From: Bacillota bacterium
GTDB lineage: Bacteria > Bacillota > Sulfobacillia > JAJYWN01
Direction: 5' to 3'
NCBI GenBank assembly: GCA_021791495.1
Contig: JAJYWN010000013.1
Span: 1-64,000 of the forward strand
Length of the DNA stretch: 64,000 nt
Part shown: piece by piece, positions 35,922 to 44,091 of the stretch
How the letters are laid out: every line of letters begins with the position of its first letter
Numbering within the stretch: position 1 is the stretch's first letter
The notes under the pieces: model-generated
The model's input: only the letters and a program-made list of their open reading frames with translations
What the model was told of the DNA's origin: nothing
The model's database searches: none
Program-made: the position numbers and the translations under genes

Positions 35922-36764
35922 ATGAAGGTCTTCATCTCGGCCGACATGGAAGGCGCCACGGGTATCGTCAGCGCCAGGCACGTGGCTTCGAATGATTCAG
36001 AGTACGGGCGGATGCGCCGCCTGCTCACCGGCGACGTCAACGCCGCCGTGGAGGGGGCCGTCGAGGCCGGCGCCACGGAAGTGCTGGTAAACGACAGCCA
36101 CGGCGCCATGATCAACATCCTCATCGAGGACCTTCACCCGAAGGCCCGCCTCATCAGCGGCAGTAACAAACAGCTCTGCCAGATGGAGGGGATCGACGGT
36201 GACGGCTTCGGCGCCGCCTTCTTCGTGGCCTACCACGCGCGCGAAGGCACCGACGACGCCATCTTGAACCATACACTCCTGGGCCGCATCGTCCACGAGA
36301 TCACCTGCAACGGCACCCCCTACGGCGAAACGGGTTTGAACGCGGGGCTGGCCGGGCACTTCGGCGTGCCTGTCGCGCTGGTTACCGGCGATGACAAGGT
36401 CACCGCCGAGGCGAAGAGACTCCTCGGTCCGATCGAGACCGCGGCCGTCAAGGAAGCCATCGACCGGTTGGTGGGCAATTGCCTGCCACCCGCCCGCACC
36501 CGCGACCTGATCCGCGAAGCCGCCGCGCGCGCCGTCCGCCGCGCCAAGGCCGGCGAGATCACGCCGCACCGCGTCGCCGGTCCCGTCACCTTCCGCGTCA
36601 CCTTCAAGTCCACCGCCGGTACCACCTTGCCGACCCTGTTCCCCGAGGTCCGGAAGGTGGACAGCAAGACCATCGAAGTCTCCGGCCCCGACTACCTCCA
36701 GGCGTTCCGCCTGCTGTGGGGCGCGCTGCTACTGGGTCGCGCCGGTTTCGAGGGGGCCATCTAG
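35922..36764 (+). CDS. dppA: M55-family D-aminopeptidase (DppA-like)
   Basis: 280 residues with the full zinc set of M55 peptidases: SADMEGATGI (Asp, Glu), VNDSHGAM (His), AYHAREG (His) and ETGLNAGLAGHFGVPV (Glu). DppA of Bacillus releases N-terminal D-amino acids from peptides, recycling cell-wall peptides. Here no dpp permease genes are next to it. ATG has GAGGAGG. Three bases separate it from the phosphatase gene, so they share a transcript. Confidence 0.9.
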   Translation: MKVFISADMEGATGIVSARHVASNDSEYGRMRRLLTGDVNAAVEGAVEAGATEVLVNDSHGAMINILIEDLHPKARLISGSNKQLCQMEGIDGDGFGAAFFVAYHAREGTDDAILNHTLLGRIVHEITCNGTPYGETGLNAGLAGHFGVPVALVTGDDKVTAEAKRLLGPIETAAVKEAIDRLVGNCLPPARTRDLIREAAARAVRRAKAGEITPHRVAGPVTFRVTFKSTAGTTLPTLFPEVRKVDSKTIEVSGPDYLQAFRLLWGALLLGRAGFEGAI

Positions 36765-36767
36765 CTG

Positions 36768-37559
36768 ATGACCTTGGCCAGTTCGGGCGTGAGGGGCGGG
36801 GGGGCGCCGGGATCAGCCGCGGGGCGCCCCGCCACCGCACCCGCGACGGTAGCCGCGGCGGCACCCGCCGCCCGCGGCATGCTGGGGAAGTGCAAATACT
36901 TCTTGTTCGATCTGGATGGCACGCTGGTCGACACTACACCCCTCATTATCGCCAGCTTCAAACACACCATGAAGACCACGCTTGGGCTGGACCTCACGGA
37001 CGAGCAGATCAAGGCGCGGTTGGGCGAGCCCTTGTCGCTGACCATGGAGTTCTACTGCCGCGAGCGCCGCGACGAGATGGTCGAATGCTACCGCGAGTTT
37101 AACATCACCCATCATGATGAACTGGCGAAACCGTTTCCCAAGGTCCGGGAAACGGTGGCGGCGCTGAAGGAACGCGGCTGCCACCTGGCAGTGGTGTCGT
37201 CGAAGGTCCTCTCCACGGTGTCCAAGGGCCTGGCCCTGGTCGGTATCCAGGACTTCTTCGAGGCCGTGGTGACGATGGAAGACACCGAAGAGCATAAGCC
37301 GAACCCCGCCCCCCTCCTTGAGGCCATGCGCCGCATCGATGCCGCCCCGGCGGTCACGGCTATGGTGGGCGACAGCCCTTACGACCTGCAGGCGGCGCAC
37401 AACGCGGGTGTGCTGTCGGTCGGGGTGGGGTGGAGCCAGTACAGCCGTGCGGAGCTGGAGCGTTACCAGCCCGATTTCATCGCGGCGAGCATGACGGACC
37501 TGCTGCCCTTGGCCATTGCGGCTCTGATGCCCGAATTGCCGAGGAAACCTGCAGACTAG
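36768..37559 (+). CDS. ppaX: HAD-family phosphatase, PpaX/phosphoglycolate phosphatase-like
   Basis: Motif I is FLFDLDGTLVDT, motif II VVSSKVLS, motif III-IV KPNPAPLLEAMRR and MVGDSPYDLQAAHNAG, all intact. The cap sequence LTDEQIKARLGEPLSLTMEFY resembles PpaX, the pyrophosphatase recycling PPi from HPr-kinase. Phosphoglycolate phosphatase is the alternative. The first 37 residues are Ala/Gly/Pro-rich and additional to the family, yet ATG 36768 is the only start with a good ribosome site (GAGGGGG), so the extension is likely translated. Confidence 0.82.
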   Translation: MTLASSGVRGGGAPGSAAGRPATAPATVAAAAPAARGMLGKCKYFLFDLDGTLVDTTPLIIASFKHTMKTTLGLDLTDEQIKARLGEPLSLTMEFYCRERRDEMVECYREFNITHHDELAKPFPKVRETVAALKERGCHLAVVSSKVLSTVSKGLALVGIQDFFEAVVTMEDTEEHKPNPAPLLEAMRRIDAAPAVTAMVGDSPYDLQAAHNAGVLSVGVGWSQYSRAELERYQPDFIAASMTDLLPLAIAALMPELPRKPAD

Positions 37560-37873
37560 CTGGGAATGGCCAGGACCGATCACCCTGATTCGGTATCGTA
37601 TCTGGCCCGCAAACTCGAGACTGCATTCTTTCTGGAAGTTGCAGGAAGAATGTGGGAAGCCAGACAAGGCACCTAAGATCACTGTTGTCCATCCCTATTC
37701 CGCCGGCAGGTCCATACTATGGGATAGTGGGATGCCTCAACGTAGACACGGAGTTTCCAACTCATTGGTCCAAGCTTGGTGAACCCACGATAAGGAGTCT
37801 CCTGGAGAAGCACACGCCATCTATCGGCCAGCTTATGGATAGAGCGGGTGTGCGGAGAAGGGTGGAGTGACCG
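37560..37873. other. Intergenic stretch with one doubtful ORF
   Basis: The 314 bases after ppaX hold a possible GTG-started ORF of 72 residues on the plus strand (37652-37870) with no recognisable family and no good ribosome site. Its last part (SLLEKHTPSIGQLMDRAGV) looks protein-like. I see no promoter or terminator with confidence. Confidence 0.3.
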
Positions 37874-38050
37874 ATGGCCGTGGTTACACACGACAGCCGT
37901 CAGACCATCGTCGAGGATGAAGACTACCGGGTGGCCAGAAAAGGCGAGAAGGAACTCGAAGAACTGTGGGCCAGACGGTTCGACGAAGCGCGCAGGAAGT
38001 ACAATTTTCGCGTTGCCTTCAAGCCACTGTTCCCAGAGAAAAGGCGGTAA
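37874..38050 (+). CDS. Small charged hypothetical protein
   Basis: 58 residues, too short for the ORF track: begins MAVVTHDSRQTIVEDEDY and is rich in Lys, Arg and Glu (RKGEKELEELWARRFDEARRKY). The ATG follows GGTGGAG at seven bases and the frame ends in TAA. The composition and helical central part look like a real protein; the family is unknown. It lies 64 bases before splB in the same direction. Confidence 0.5.
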   Translation: MAVVTHDSRQTIVEDEDYRVARKGEKELEELWARRFDEARRKYNFRVAFKPLFPEKRR

Positions 38051-38114
38051 TTGGGCTGTTTCCGAGTGCCGGCTCGCTTAGGGCTGGCCGTCCTTTCGCG
38101 GGAACAATACCGGC

Positions 38115-39134
38115 GTGGAGCTTTGGTTTCCCAAACGCGTCTACGTAGAGCCGGGGGCCCTCGACTATCCGTTGGGGAAGGCCCTCTACCAGCGCTTTCG
38201 CGCCGATCGCCTACCCATCACCATGATCCCCGGGCATAACCGCGTCCTCGGCGTGCCGGGGCACACGGCCCGCGAAGCCTACCGCGAAGGCAAAGAAACC
38301 CTGGTCATCGGAGTGAAGCGCACCTTCGAACTGGAAAGTTGTCGCCCCTCGGCGGACTTCCAGTTCCCCTTGGTGACGGGGTGCCCCGCCTACTGCCAGT
38401 ACTGCTATCTGCAGTCCTCCCTGGGTCGGAAGCCCTACGTCCGCATCTACGCGAATGTCGACGAGATCCTCGGCGCCGTGGGCGAGAAGATCAAGGAGCG
38501 CGCGCCGCACATCACCTCGTTTGAAGTGGCGTCGACCTCCGACCCCTTGGCCGTCGAACATCTCACCGGTTCACTGCGCCAGGCCATCGAGTTCTTCGGC
38601 CGCCAGAGATACGGCCTGCTGCGTTTCGTCACCAAGTTTACCAACGTGGATGGCCTCCTCACTGCCGACCACAGCGGGCACACCCGCTTCCGCTTCTCGG
38701 TGAACACGCCGCAGGTCATCGCGGCTTTCGAACACCGCACGCCGCCCCTGGACGAACGGATCGCCGCCGCCAAGAAGGTCGCCGCCGCCGGCTACCCCCT
38801 CGGTTTCTTGGTGGCGCCGCTCTTCATCTACGACGGCTGGCGCCGCGACTACCACACCCTCCTCAGCCGCCTGGCGGCGGAACTGCCGGAGGTGCCGGAC
38901 CTCACTTTCGAGCTGATTCAGTTTCGTTTCACCCGCAGGTCGAAGGACATCATCCTCGACCGGTTCCCGAACACGGCGTTGGACTTGGATGAAGGCACCA
39001 GGCAGGTGAAACACGGCAAGTACGGCCAGGCCAAGTTCATCTACCCGGACGAGGAGGCGGAAGCACTGAGGGCCTACCTGTCGTCGGAGATCCAGCGGTT
39101 CTTCCCGGCCTCGCGAGTACTCTACTTTACGTAA
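38115..39134 (+). CDS. splB: Spore photoproduct lyase (radical SAM)
   Basis: 339 residues collinear with SplB, which splits the spore photoproduct thymine dimer in UV-damaged spore DNA. The radical-SAM motif is C90-PAY-C94-QY-C97, with Y96 and Y98 as in characterised enzymes. RFVTKFTNVDGLL, TRFRFSVN and AAAKKVAAAGYPLGFLVAPLF are family blocks. At residue 140, where characterised enzymes have the hydrogen-donor Cys (A-C-TSD), this one reads A-S-TSD. GTG start with a weak ribosome site. Its presence argues for an endospore-forming ancestry. Confidence 0.92.
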   Translation: MELWFPKRVYVEPGALDYPLGKALYQRFRADRLPITMIPGHNRVLGVPGHTAREAYREGKETLVIGVKRTFELESCRPSADFQFPLVTGCPAYCQYCYLQSSLGRKPYVRIYANVDEILGAVGEKIKERAPHITSFEVASTSDPLAVEHLTGSLRQAIEFFGRQRYGLLRFVTKFTNVDGLLTADHSGHTRFRFSVNTPQVIAAFEHRTPPLDERIAAAKKVAAAGYPLGFLVAPLFIYDGWRRDYHTLLSRLAAELPEVPDLTFELIQFRFTRRSKDIILDRFPNTALDLDEGTRQVKHGKYGQAKFIYPDEEAEALRAYLSSEIQRFFPASRVLYFT

Positions 39135-39218
39135 CGGCATGCGACGTTCGCGGAGGAAAAACGGCACCACCGGCGAATAACAGGCGCTCCGTAAACCAAG
39201 GCTCGTAAATGGGGTGAT

Positions 39219-40205
39219 ATGTTGGACTCGCCGCACTTGTCTCCGACGCCTCCTCCACCTTTGAACCCAGTGACGAAATGGGTTCTGGCCGCCCGCGCGC
39301 CCTTCCTTACCGCCGTCATCGTGCCCATCGTCATCGCCACGGCAGTAGCGCGCTACGACACGGGCATGCTGAACTGGCCGCTCTTTTTCTTGACCCTGCT
39401 TGGCGGCATCCTGGCCCACGCCGGCGCCAACCTGTCGAACGACTACTTCGACGACAAGACCGGGAACGACCGCGTTAATCGGTACCGGTCGCCCTTCAGC
39501 GGAGGCACGGGGTTGATCCAGGCCGGCGTGATACCGGCACGCCAGGTCTACGCCGCCGCCCTGAGCTGCTACGTCGCGGCCGCCGCCATTGGCCTTTACC
39601 TGGCTTACCTACGCGGCTGGCCGGTCTTGGTCCTCATGGCCGCCGGCGGCCTCATCGGCTTCTTCTATACCGCCGGGCCGGCCGCCCTGGCCTACCGCGG
39701 CCTGGGCGAGTACTTCCTGGGCCTCGCCTTCGGTCCGCTATTGGTCGCCGGCGCCTACTACGTCCAGACGCAGACCTTTTCGGCGCGCATGTGGGTGGCT
39801 TCCGTACCCATCGGCCTCCTTGTGACGGCCATTCTTTATATCAACCAGTACCCGGACTATGAGGCCGATCGGGCCGTGGGGAAAAACAACGCCGTGGTGC
39901 GGATGGGTCGCCGCCAAGCCTTGGGCGGGTACTATGGGCTGCTGGTGGCGACCTATGTTTGGCTGACGCTGGCCGCGGTGCTCCCCGGCGCGGCGGGTCC
40001 CACGGGCTCCTCTCGCTCACCTTGGGCAACGCTTCTCGGCCTCCTGACGGTGCCCCTGGCCGCCAAGGCCATGGGTGTGGCCGCCCGTCACCACGACGAC
40101 CCAAGGGCCATCCTCCCGGCCAACGGGATGACGATCCTGATCCACCTGGCCACCGGCCTGCTCCAGTCCGCTGGGTTCTTCATCGCGGCTATCATGGGGG
40201 TATAG
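39219..40205 (+). CDS. menA: 1,4-dihydroxy-2-naphthoate polyprenyltransferase
   Basis: 328-residue UbiA-superfamily membrane enzyme with eight to nine hydrophobic helices and both Mg-binding motifs, NLSNDYFDDKTGND and YPDYEADRAVGKNNAVV. It attaches the isoprenoid tail to dihydroxynaphthoate in menaquinone synthesis. Immediately downstream menG catalyses the next step, which fixes the assignment. ATG follows GGGGTGAT. Confidence 0.92.
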   Translation: MLDSPHLSPTPPPPLNPVTKWVLAARAPFLTAVIVPIVIATAVARYDTGMLNWPLFFLTLLGGILAHAGANLSNDYFDDKTGNDRVNRYRSPFSGGTGLIQAGVIPARQVYAAALSCYVAAAAIGLYLAYLRGWPVLVLMAAGGLIGFFYTAGPAALAYRGLGEYFLGLAFGPLLVAGAYYVQTQTFSARMWVASVPIGLLVTAILYINQYPDYEADRAVGKNNAVVRMGRRQALGGYYGLLVATYVWLTLAAVLPGAAGPTGSSRSPWATLLGLLTVPLAAKAMGVAARHHDDPRAILPANGMTILIHLATGLLQSAGFFIAAIMGV

Positions 40206-40208
40206 ACT

Positions 40209-41060
40209 TTGACCGACAAGGTTACCGAAGACCGAAACACCACCGCCGCCGCGCCGCCGTCGGGCGCCGCCGCCGCCGACCCCGCAGCCGCCGGCGAGCA
40301 CCCGAAGGCCCGTTATGTTAAGAAGATGTTCAACACCATCGCCACCCACTACGACGCTATGAACATGGTCATGAGCGCCGGCACGCTGCGCTACTGGCAG
40401 CATGCTTTCCAGGGTGTCACGGGCTTAGGGCCAGGCGGGCATGCCTTGGATGTGGCCTGCGGTACCGCGGAGTTGAGCCTGAAGATGGCCGCGCAGGTCC
40501 GCCCGGGCGGGAAAGTCACCGGCATTGACTTCAGTGAGGCCATGATGGCTATCGGCCGCAAGAAGGTTGAGGCCAGCCCCTACGGTTCCATGATCACTCT
40601 TCAGTTCGGCGACGCTATGGATATTGGTTTCCCCGACGATACCTTTGACGCGGCCAGCATCGGTTTTGCCCTCCGGAACGTGGCCGACATCCCGCGGGTG
40701 CTGGCGGAGATGACCCGCGTGGTCAAGCCGGGCGGGCACGTGATATCCCTTGAGCTATCCAAGCCCGAGAACGCCTTCATCCGCGTTCCGTACTATTTTT
40801 ACTTCTTTCGACTGGTGCCGCTCATTGACCGCATGGTGGGCCTGGGGAAAGACGAACAGCGCGAACTGCATCCCTATGCCTACTTGCCCGCATCATTACG
40901 CCCCCTGCCGGGCCGGCTGAAGCTGGCGGAAATGTTCAGGGAGGCCGGCTTGGTGGACGTGAAGACGAGACCCCTCACCGGTGGGCTTGTCTGCCTGCAC
41001 TGGGGTGTCAAGCCGCCGGCGGAAAAGCGGGCCAAAGAGCGAGCGGAAAAGCCAGTCTAA
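40209..41060 (+). CDS. menG: Demethylmenaquinone methyltransferase
   Basis: 283 residues of the UbiE/MenG family, methylating demethylmenaquinone with SAM. NTIATHYDAMNMVMSAG and WQHAF start the domain, ALDVACGTAELSLKMA binds SAM, GIDFSEAMM, GDAMDIGFPDDTFDAASIGFALRNV and the ELSKPENAFI end follow. TTG start three bases after menA. An Ala/Pro-rich 35-residue extension precedes the domain. Confidence 0.93.
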   Translation: MTDKVTEDRNTTAAAPPSGAAAADPAAAGEHPKARYVKKMFNTIATHYDAMNMVMSAGTLRYWQHAFQGVTGLGPGGHALDVACGTAELSLKMAAQVRPGGKVTGIDFSEAMMAIGRKKVEASPYGSMITLQFGDAMDIGFPDDTFDAASIGFALRNVADIPRVLAEMTRVVKPGGHVISLELSKPENAFIRVPYYFYFFRLVPLIDRMVGLGKDEQRELHPYAYLPASLRPLPGRLKLAEMFREAGLVDVKTRPLTGGLVCLHWGVKPPAEKRAKERAEKPV

Positions 41061-41177
41061 TTTTTCGGAAAAAGGTCGCCCGCGAGAAGGAATTTCACCT
41101 GGCTGAACAAATTCCATAGGACAGCTTTGTACATTGCCCCACAAAAGTGGGAAAGGTGTTGGCGGGGGGGATCGAGT

Positions 41178-41822
41178 TTGCGAAAACTCAAAGCGCCGGA
41201 TGTAGTCATCCGAAGACTGGCTCTCTACCTTCGGATCCTACAGCAGATCGACGACGAGGAGGGCGGTCGTTTCATCTCCTCGAAAGAACTGGGCGATCGG
41301 GCCGGAGTCAACTCCGCGCAGGTCCGGAAAGACCTGGCCTTGTTCGGTGAGTTCGGCAAGCAGGGCGTGGGCTACGAGATTGGATATCTCCGGGAAGAAC
41401 TCCGCGCCATCCTTAACGCCAATCGGACCATCAATGTTGCCATCGTCGGCGTCGGCGAACTGGGCATCGCTCTGGCACGCTACAATCTGCGCCGCTTCAC
41501 CAGGGAGAAACACTACCCCTTCCGGCTGGTGGCGGCCTTCGATAACGACCCGGCCAAGGTGGGCCGCAAGATCGAGAAGACGGTGGAGATCTTCCCCATC
41601 TCCCAGCTTCCTGAACGCCTGCCCGAGCTTCGTATCGACATTCTGATCATTACCGTGCCGGCCGACGCCGCGCAGGCCGTCGTAGACCTGGCCGTGAAGG
41701 CGGGGGTGCGGGCCATCTTGAACTTCGCCCCCACCAAGCTCTTCGTGCCGCCGAAAGTCCGTCTCCACTATTCCGATGTGAGTTTGGAGCTACAGCAGCT
41801 GGCGTATTACCTGGAAAGCTAG
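41178..41822 (+). CDS. rex: Redox-sensing transcriptional repressor Rex
   Basis: 214 residues: N-terminal winged helix (RLALYLRILQQIDDEEGGRFISSKELGDRAGVNSAQVRKDLALFGEFGKQGVGY) and a Rossmann domain (VGVGELGIALARY, FDNDPAKVG), ending in the domain-swapped helix. Rex releases DNA when NADH/NAD+ rises, inducing fermentation and respiration genes. TTG 41178 after GGGGGGATCGAG is preferred over the track start 17 codons upstream because it gives the usual length. I saw no obvious Rex operator beside menA or rex. Confidence 0.95.
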   Translation: MRKLKAPDVVIRRLALYLRILQQIDDEEGGRFISSKELGDRAGVNSAQVRKDLALFGEFGKQGVGYEIGYLREELRAILNANRTINVAIVGVGELGIALARYNLRRFTREKHYPFRLVAAFDNDPAKVGRKIEKTVEIFPISQLPERLPELRIDILIITVPADAAQAVVDLAVKAGVRAILNFAPTKLFVPPKVRLHYSDVSLELQQLAYYLES

Positions 41823-41823
41823 T

Positions 41824-42666
41824 TTGGGCCCTCTGCCCTTACCCCGCGAGCATGGTTCCTGGATCCTGTTCGCCGGCCCGGCCGTTCTGGGGCCGCTCCT
41901 AGCCGGCGCCATACACCCCGCCACCATCCTCGCGTGGGTGTCGGGGCTCGCCCTTTTCCTGCTTCGAGAGCCGCTGCGAACACGCGCCCGCACGCCGTGG
42001 GTCCCAACCCTGGCAGCCTTGTCCGGCCTGGCGGCGGTGCCGCTGCTCGTGCGGTGGCCTTTGGCGCTCATAGGCTTACCAGTAGTGGCGGCCGGGTTTA
42101 CGTGCGAGCGGGTCGGTGGCCCCAGACTGGCGTCCAACCCCTGGTGGCAATTGGCCGGCACGGCGGCCCTGGCGCTGATGGCGCCGGCGACTTTCCTGGC
42201 GTCGGGCGGGACGGCGGCTGAAGTCGGCCCAGGCGCGGCTGTCGGTGCAGGCGTCGCCGCCGGTGACCTGACCTCGGGCGTCTTCGTGCAGCTCAGCGGC
42301 CTTTGGGCGCTGGCCACCGCCGGCTTCGGTCTGGGAGTCCTGCACGTGCAAGTCCTGGTGAAGTGGGTGCGGTTATCTGAAAGCGAACTGACGCCGTGGG
42401 TGCGGCTGGCCACCGCCTGGTGGTTTCCCTTGGCGGCCGCCGGTGGCACGGCCCTGGTTTGGTGGATGGGGCGCGCCGGTGGCACGCCTCCGACAGGCTC
42501 CATGGTCCCCGCCGGCGTCTGGCCCGCCCTGCTGCCAGGTGTGGCCCGGTCCCTCTGGACCGTCGCCTTCGAGCGCCGTCAGACCCGTTTCAAACGCGTC
42601 GGCCAGCTTGAAACAGCGTTTGCCGTTCTGTTCATAGCCTTGGCCAAACTGCTCTGGAGATTCTAG
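41824..42666 (+). CDS. YwiC-like membrane protein
   Basis: 280 residues, seven to eight hydrophobic helices, opening with LPREHGSWILFAGPAVLGPLLAG, the YwiC-like family signature. In Bacillus ywiC sits in the anaerobic respiration region; function is unknown. TTG start one base after the rex stop, so co-translated with rex, which is in keeping with a redox-linked role (inference). Confidence 0.75.
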   Translation: MGPLPLPREHGSWILFAGPAVLGPLLAGAIHPATILAWVSGLALFLLREPLRTRARTPWVPTLAALSGLAAVPLLVRWPLALIGLPVVAAGFTCERVGGPRLASNPWWQLAGTAALALMAPATFLASGGTAAEVGPGAAVGAGVAAGDLTSGVFVQLSGLWALATAGFGLGVLHVQVLVKWVRLSESELTPWVRLATAWWFPLAAAGGTALVWWMGRAGGTPPTGSMVPAGVWPALLPGVARSLWTVAFERRQTRFKRVGQLETAFAVLFIALAKLLWRF

Positions 42667-42699
42667 AGCACTCCATGCTGCTAAAACTGCTTCAGAATG

Positions 42700-42728
42700 C
42701 CAAAAAGCCCACCGCGCACGGCTTTTGG
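42700..42728 (+). terminator. Terminator after rex-ywiC
   Basis: CCAAAAAGCC and GGCTTTTGG pair around a 10-base loop, and the descending arm supplies a T4 run. It lies 34 bases beyond the ywiC stop and overlaps the track start of meaB, supporting a later meaB start. Confidence 0.55.
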
Positions 42729-42754
42729 CCAGAATCCGCTACAAGGAAAGGCGT

Positions 42755-43846
42755 TTGAATCCGGCGAAGGAATATCCGTTTCTTGCACGCGTTGCCCGAA
42801 CTATGAAAGGACCGAACGCAAAGTTGCCCCAAGACGCGCAGCCTGAAAACATCATTACGGCCTTGCTGGCGGGCGATCGCCGCGCCCTGGCCCGCGCCAT
42901 CACCATCGTCGAGAACGGCCCGGCCGGCGGCGGCGGTTCGGCCGGTACGGGCACCATCGGTGCCTCCGACATTCTCCGCGAAACCTATAAGCTGACCGGA
43001 CGCTCCTACATTCTGGGCGTCACCGGACCTCCCGGCGCCGGGAAAAGCACGCTGGTGGACACCTTCGCCAAGCTCCTGCGCGCCCAGGGCAAGACCGTCG
43101 GCATCGTCGCCGTCGATCCCAGCAGTCCGTTCACCGGTGGCGCCATCCTGGGCGACCGCATCCGCATGAACAGCATCGGCACCGATCCCGGCATCTTCAT
43201 CCGCAGCCTGGCCACCCGTGGGCACCTGGGTGGTCTGTCGCGCGCCGCCTCGGATGTGGTGAAGGTCCTGGACGCCTCGGGCAAGGACGTCATTATCGTT
43301 GAGACCGTGGGTGTCGGGCAAGCTGAGGTCGAAATCGCCGGGCTGGCCCACACCACCATCGTCGTAGTAGTGCCGGGGATGGGCGACGACGTGCAGGCCA
43401 TCAAGGCCGGTATCCTTGAAATCGGCGATGTCTTCGTGGTGAACAAGGCCGACCGCGAGGGCGCCGACCGCGCGGTGATGGAACTCGACGTCATGCTAGA
43501 CCTGGCGAACCGCCAAGGGTGGCGGCCGCCGATCGTCAAGACCATCGCCAACACCGGCGAAAACGTGGCGGCGGTGGTCGAGGCGGTGGAACGTCACCGC
43601 AGGCATATCACCGACAGCGGGGCGCTGGAAAGAAGAAGGATGACGCAGGGAGAGAACGAAATCCGAGAGTTGGTCGGGCGGTTCGCCGCCGCCCGGATCT
43701 TGGCGGGCGCCGAAGAGAGCGGAGACTTCGCGGCGCTGGCCCAGCGGGTCGCCACCCGCGGGCTGGACCCCTACTCGGCGGCCGAGGAGATCTTGGCCAA
43801 GCACGGCGAGGCAGCGGGCGGCCAACGGAACGACGGAAGAGAGTAG
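42755..43846 (+). CDS. meaB: G-protein chaperone of B12-dependent acyl-CoA mutase (MeaB/ArgK)
   Basis: P-loop GTPase of the G3E family that loads and protects the cobalamin cofactor of acyl-CoA mutases. GVTGPPGAGKSTLVD (Walker A), VDPSSPFTGGAILGDRIRM (switch region), ETVGVGQAEVEIAG and VVNKADREGADRA (base recognition) are intact. TTG 42755 carries AAGGAAAGG; ATG 42803 is an alternative. A Gly-rich insert (GPAGGGGSAGTG) precedes the P-loop. It lies 245 bases before the mutase large subunit in the same direction, so this is its dedicated chaperone. Confidence 0.93.
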   Translation: MNPAKEYPFLARVARTMKGPNAKLPQDAQPENIITALLAGDRRALARAITIVENGPAGGGGSAGTGTIGASDILRETYKLTGRSYILGVTGPPGAGKSTLVDTFAKLLRAQGKTVGIVAVDPSSPFTGGAILGDRIRMNSIGTDPGIFIRSLATRGHLGGLSRAASDVVKVLDASGKDVIIVETVGVGQAEVEIAGLAHTTIVVVVPGMGDDVQAIKAGILEIGDVFVVNKADREGADRAVMELDVMLDLANRQGWRPPIVKTIANTGENVAAVVEAVERHRRHITDSGALERRRMTQGENEIRELVGRFAAARILAGAEESGDFAALAQRVATRGLDPYSAAEEILAKHGEAAGGQRNDGRE

Positions 43847-44039
43847 GCCGTAGGGCGCGGCCGGCGAGCACCCGCGGCAAGGGTCGAGGCGGGGCGGCGC
43901 CCGGCGGACGCGTAATCTCGGGGTGGTGGTTTGGCAACAGTCCTGAAGTGAATAGGGTAATAGGTGGGTGAGCGAGCCTTTCTCGCCAGGGAGGTCGCAT
44001 AAAATGCCCGCCAGACCCGATAATCAACACAAGAGGATT

Positions 44040-44060
44040 CCCTGACACCAGTTATCAGGG
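44040..44060. repeat. Small hairpin between meaB and the mutase gene
   Basis: CCCTGA and TCAGGG pair around nine bases, followed by CTTTTG. It could weakly attenuate transcription or end the meaB message. The rest of the 245-base gap up to the mutase start shows nothing else. Confidence 0.3.
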
Positions 44061-44091
44061 CTTTTGAGGGAGAGCCGAGGGAGTGGTGTCC

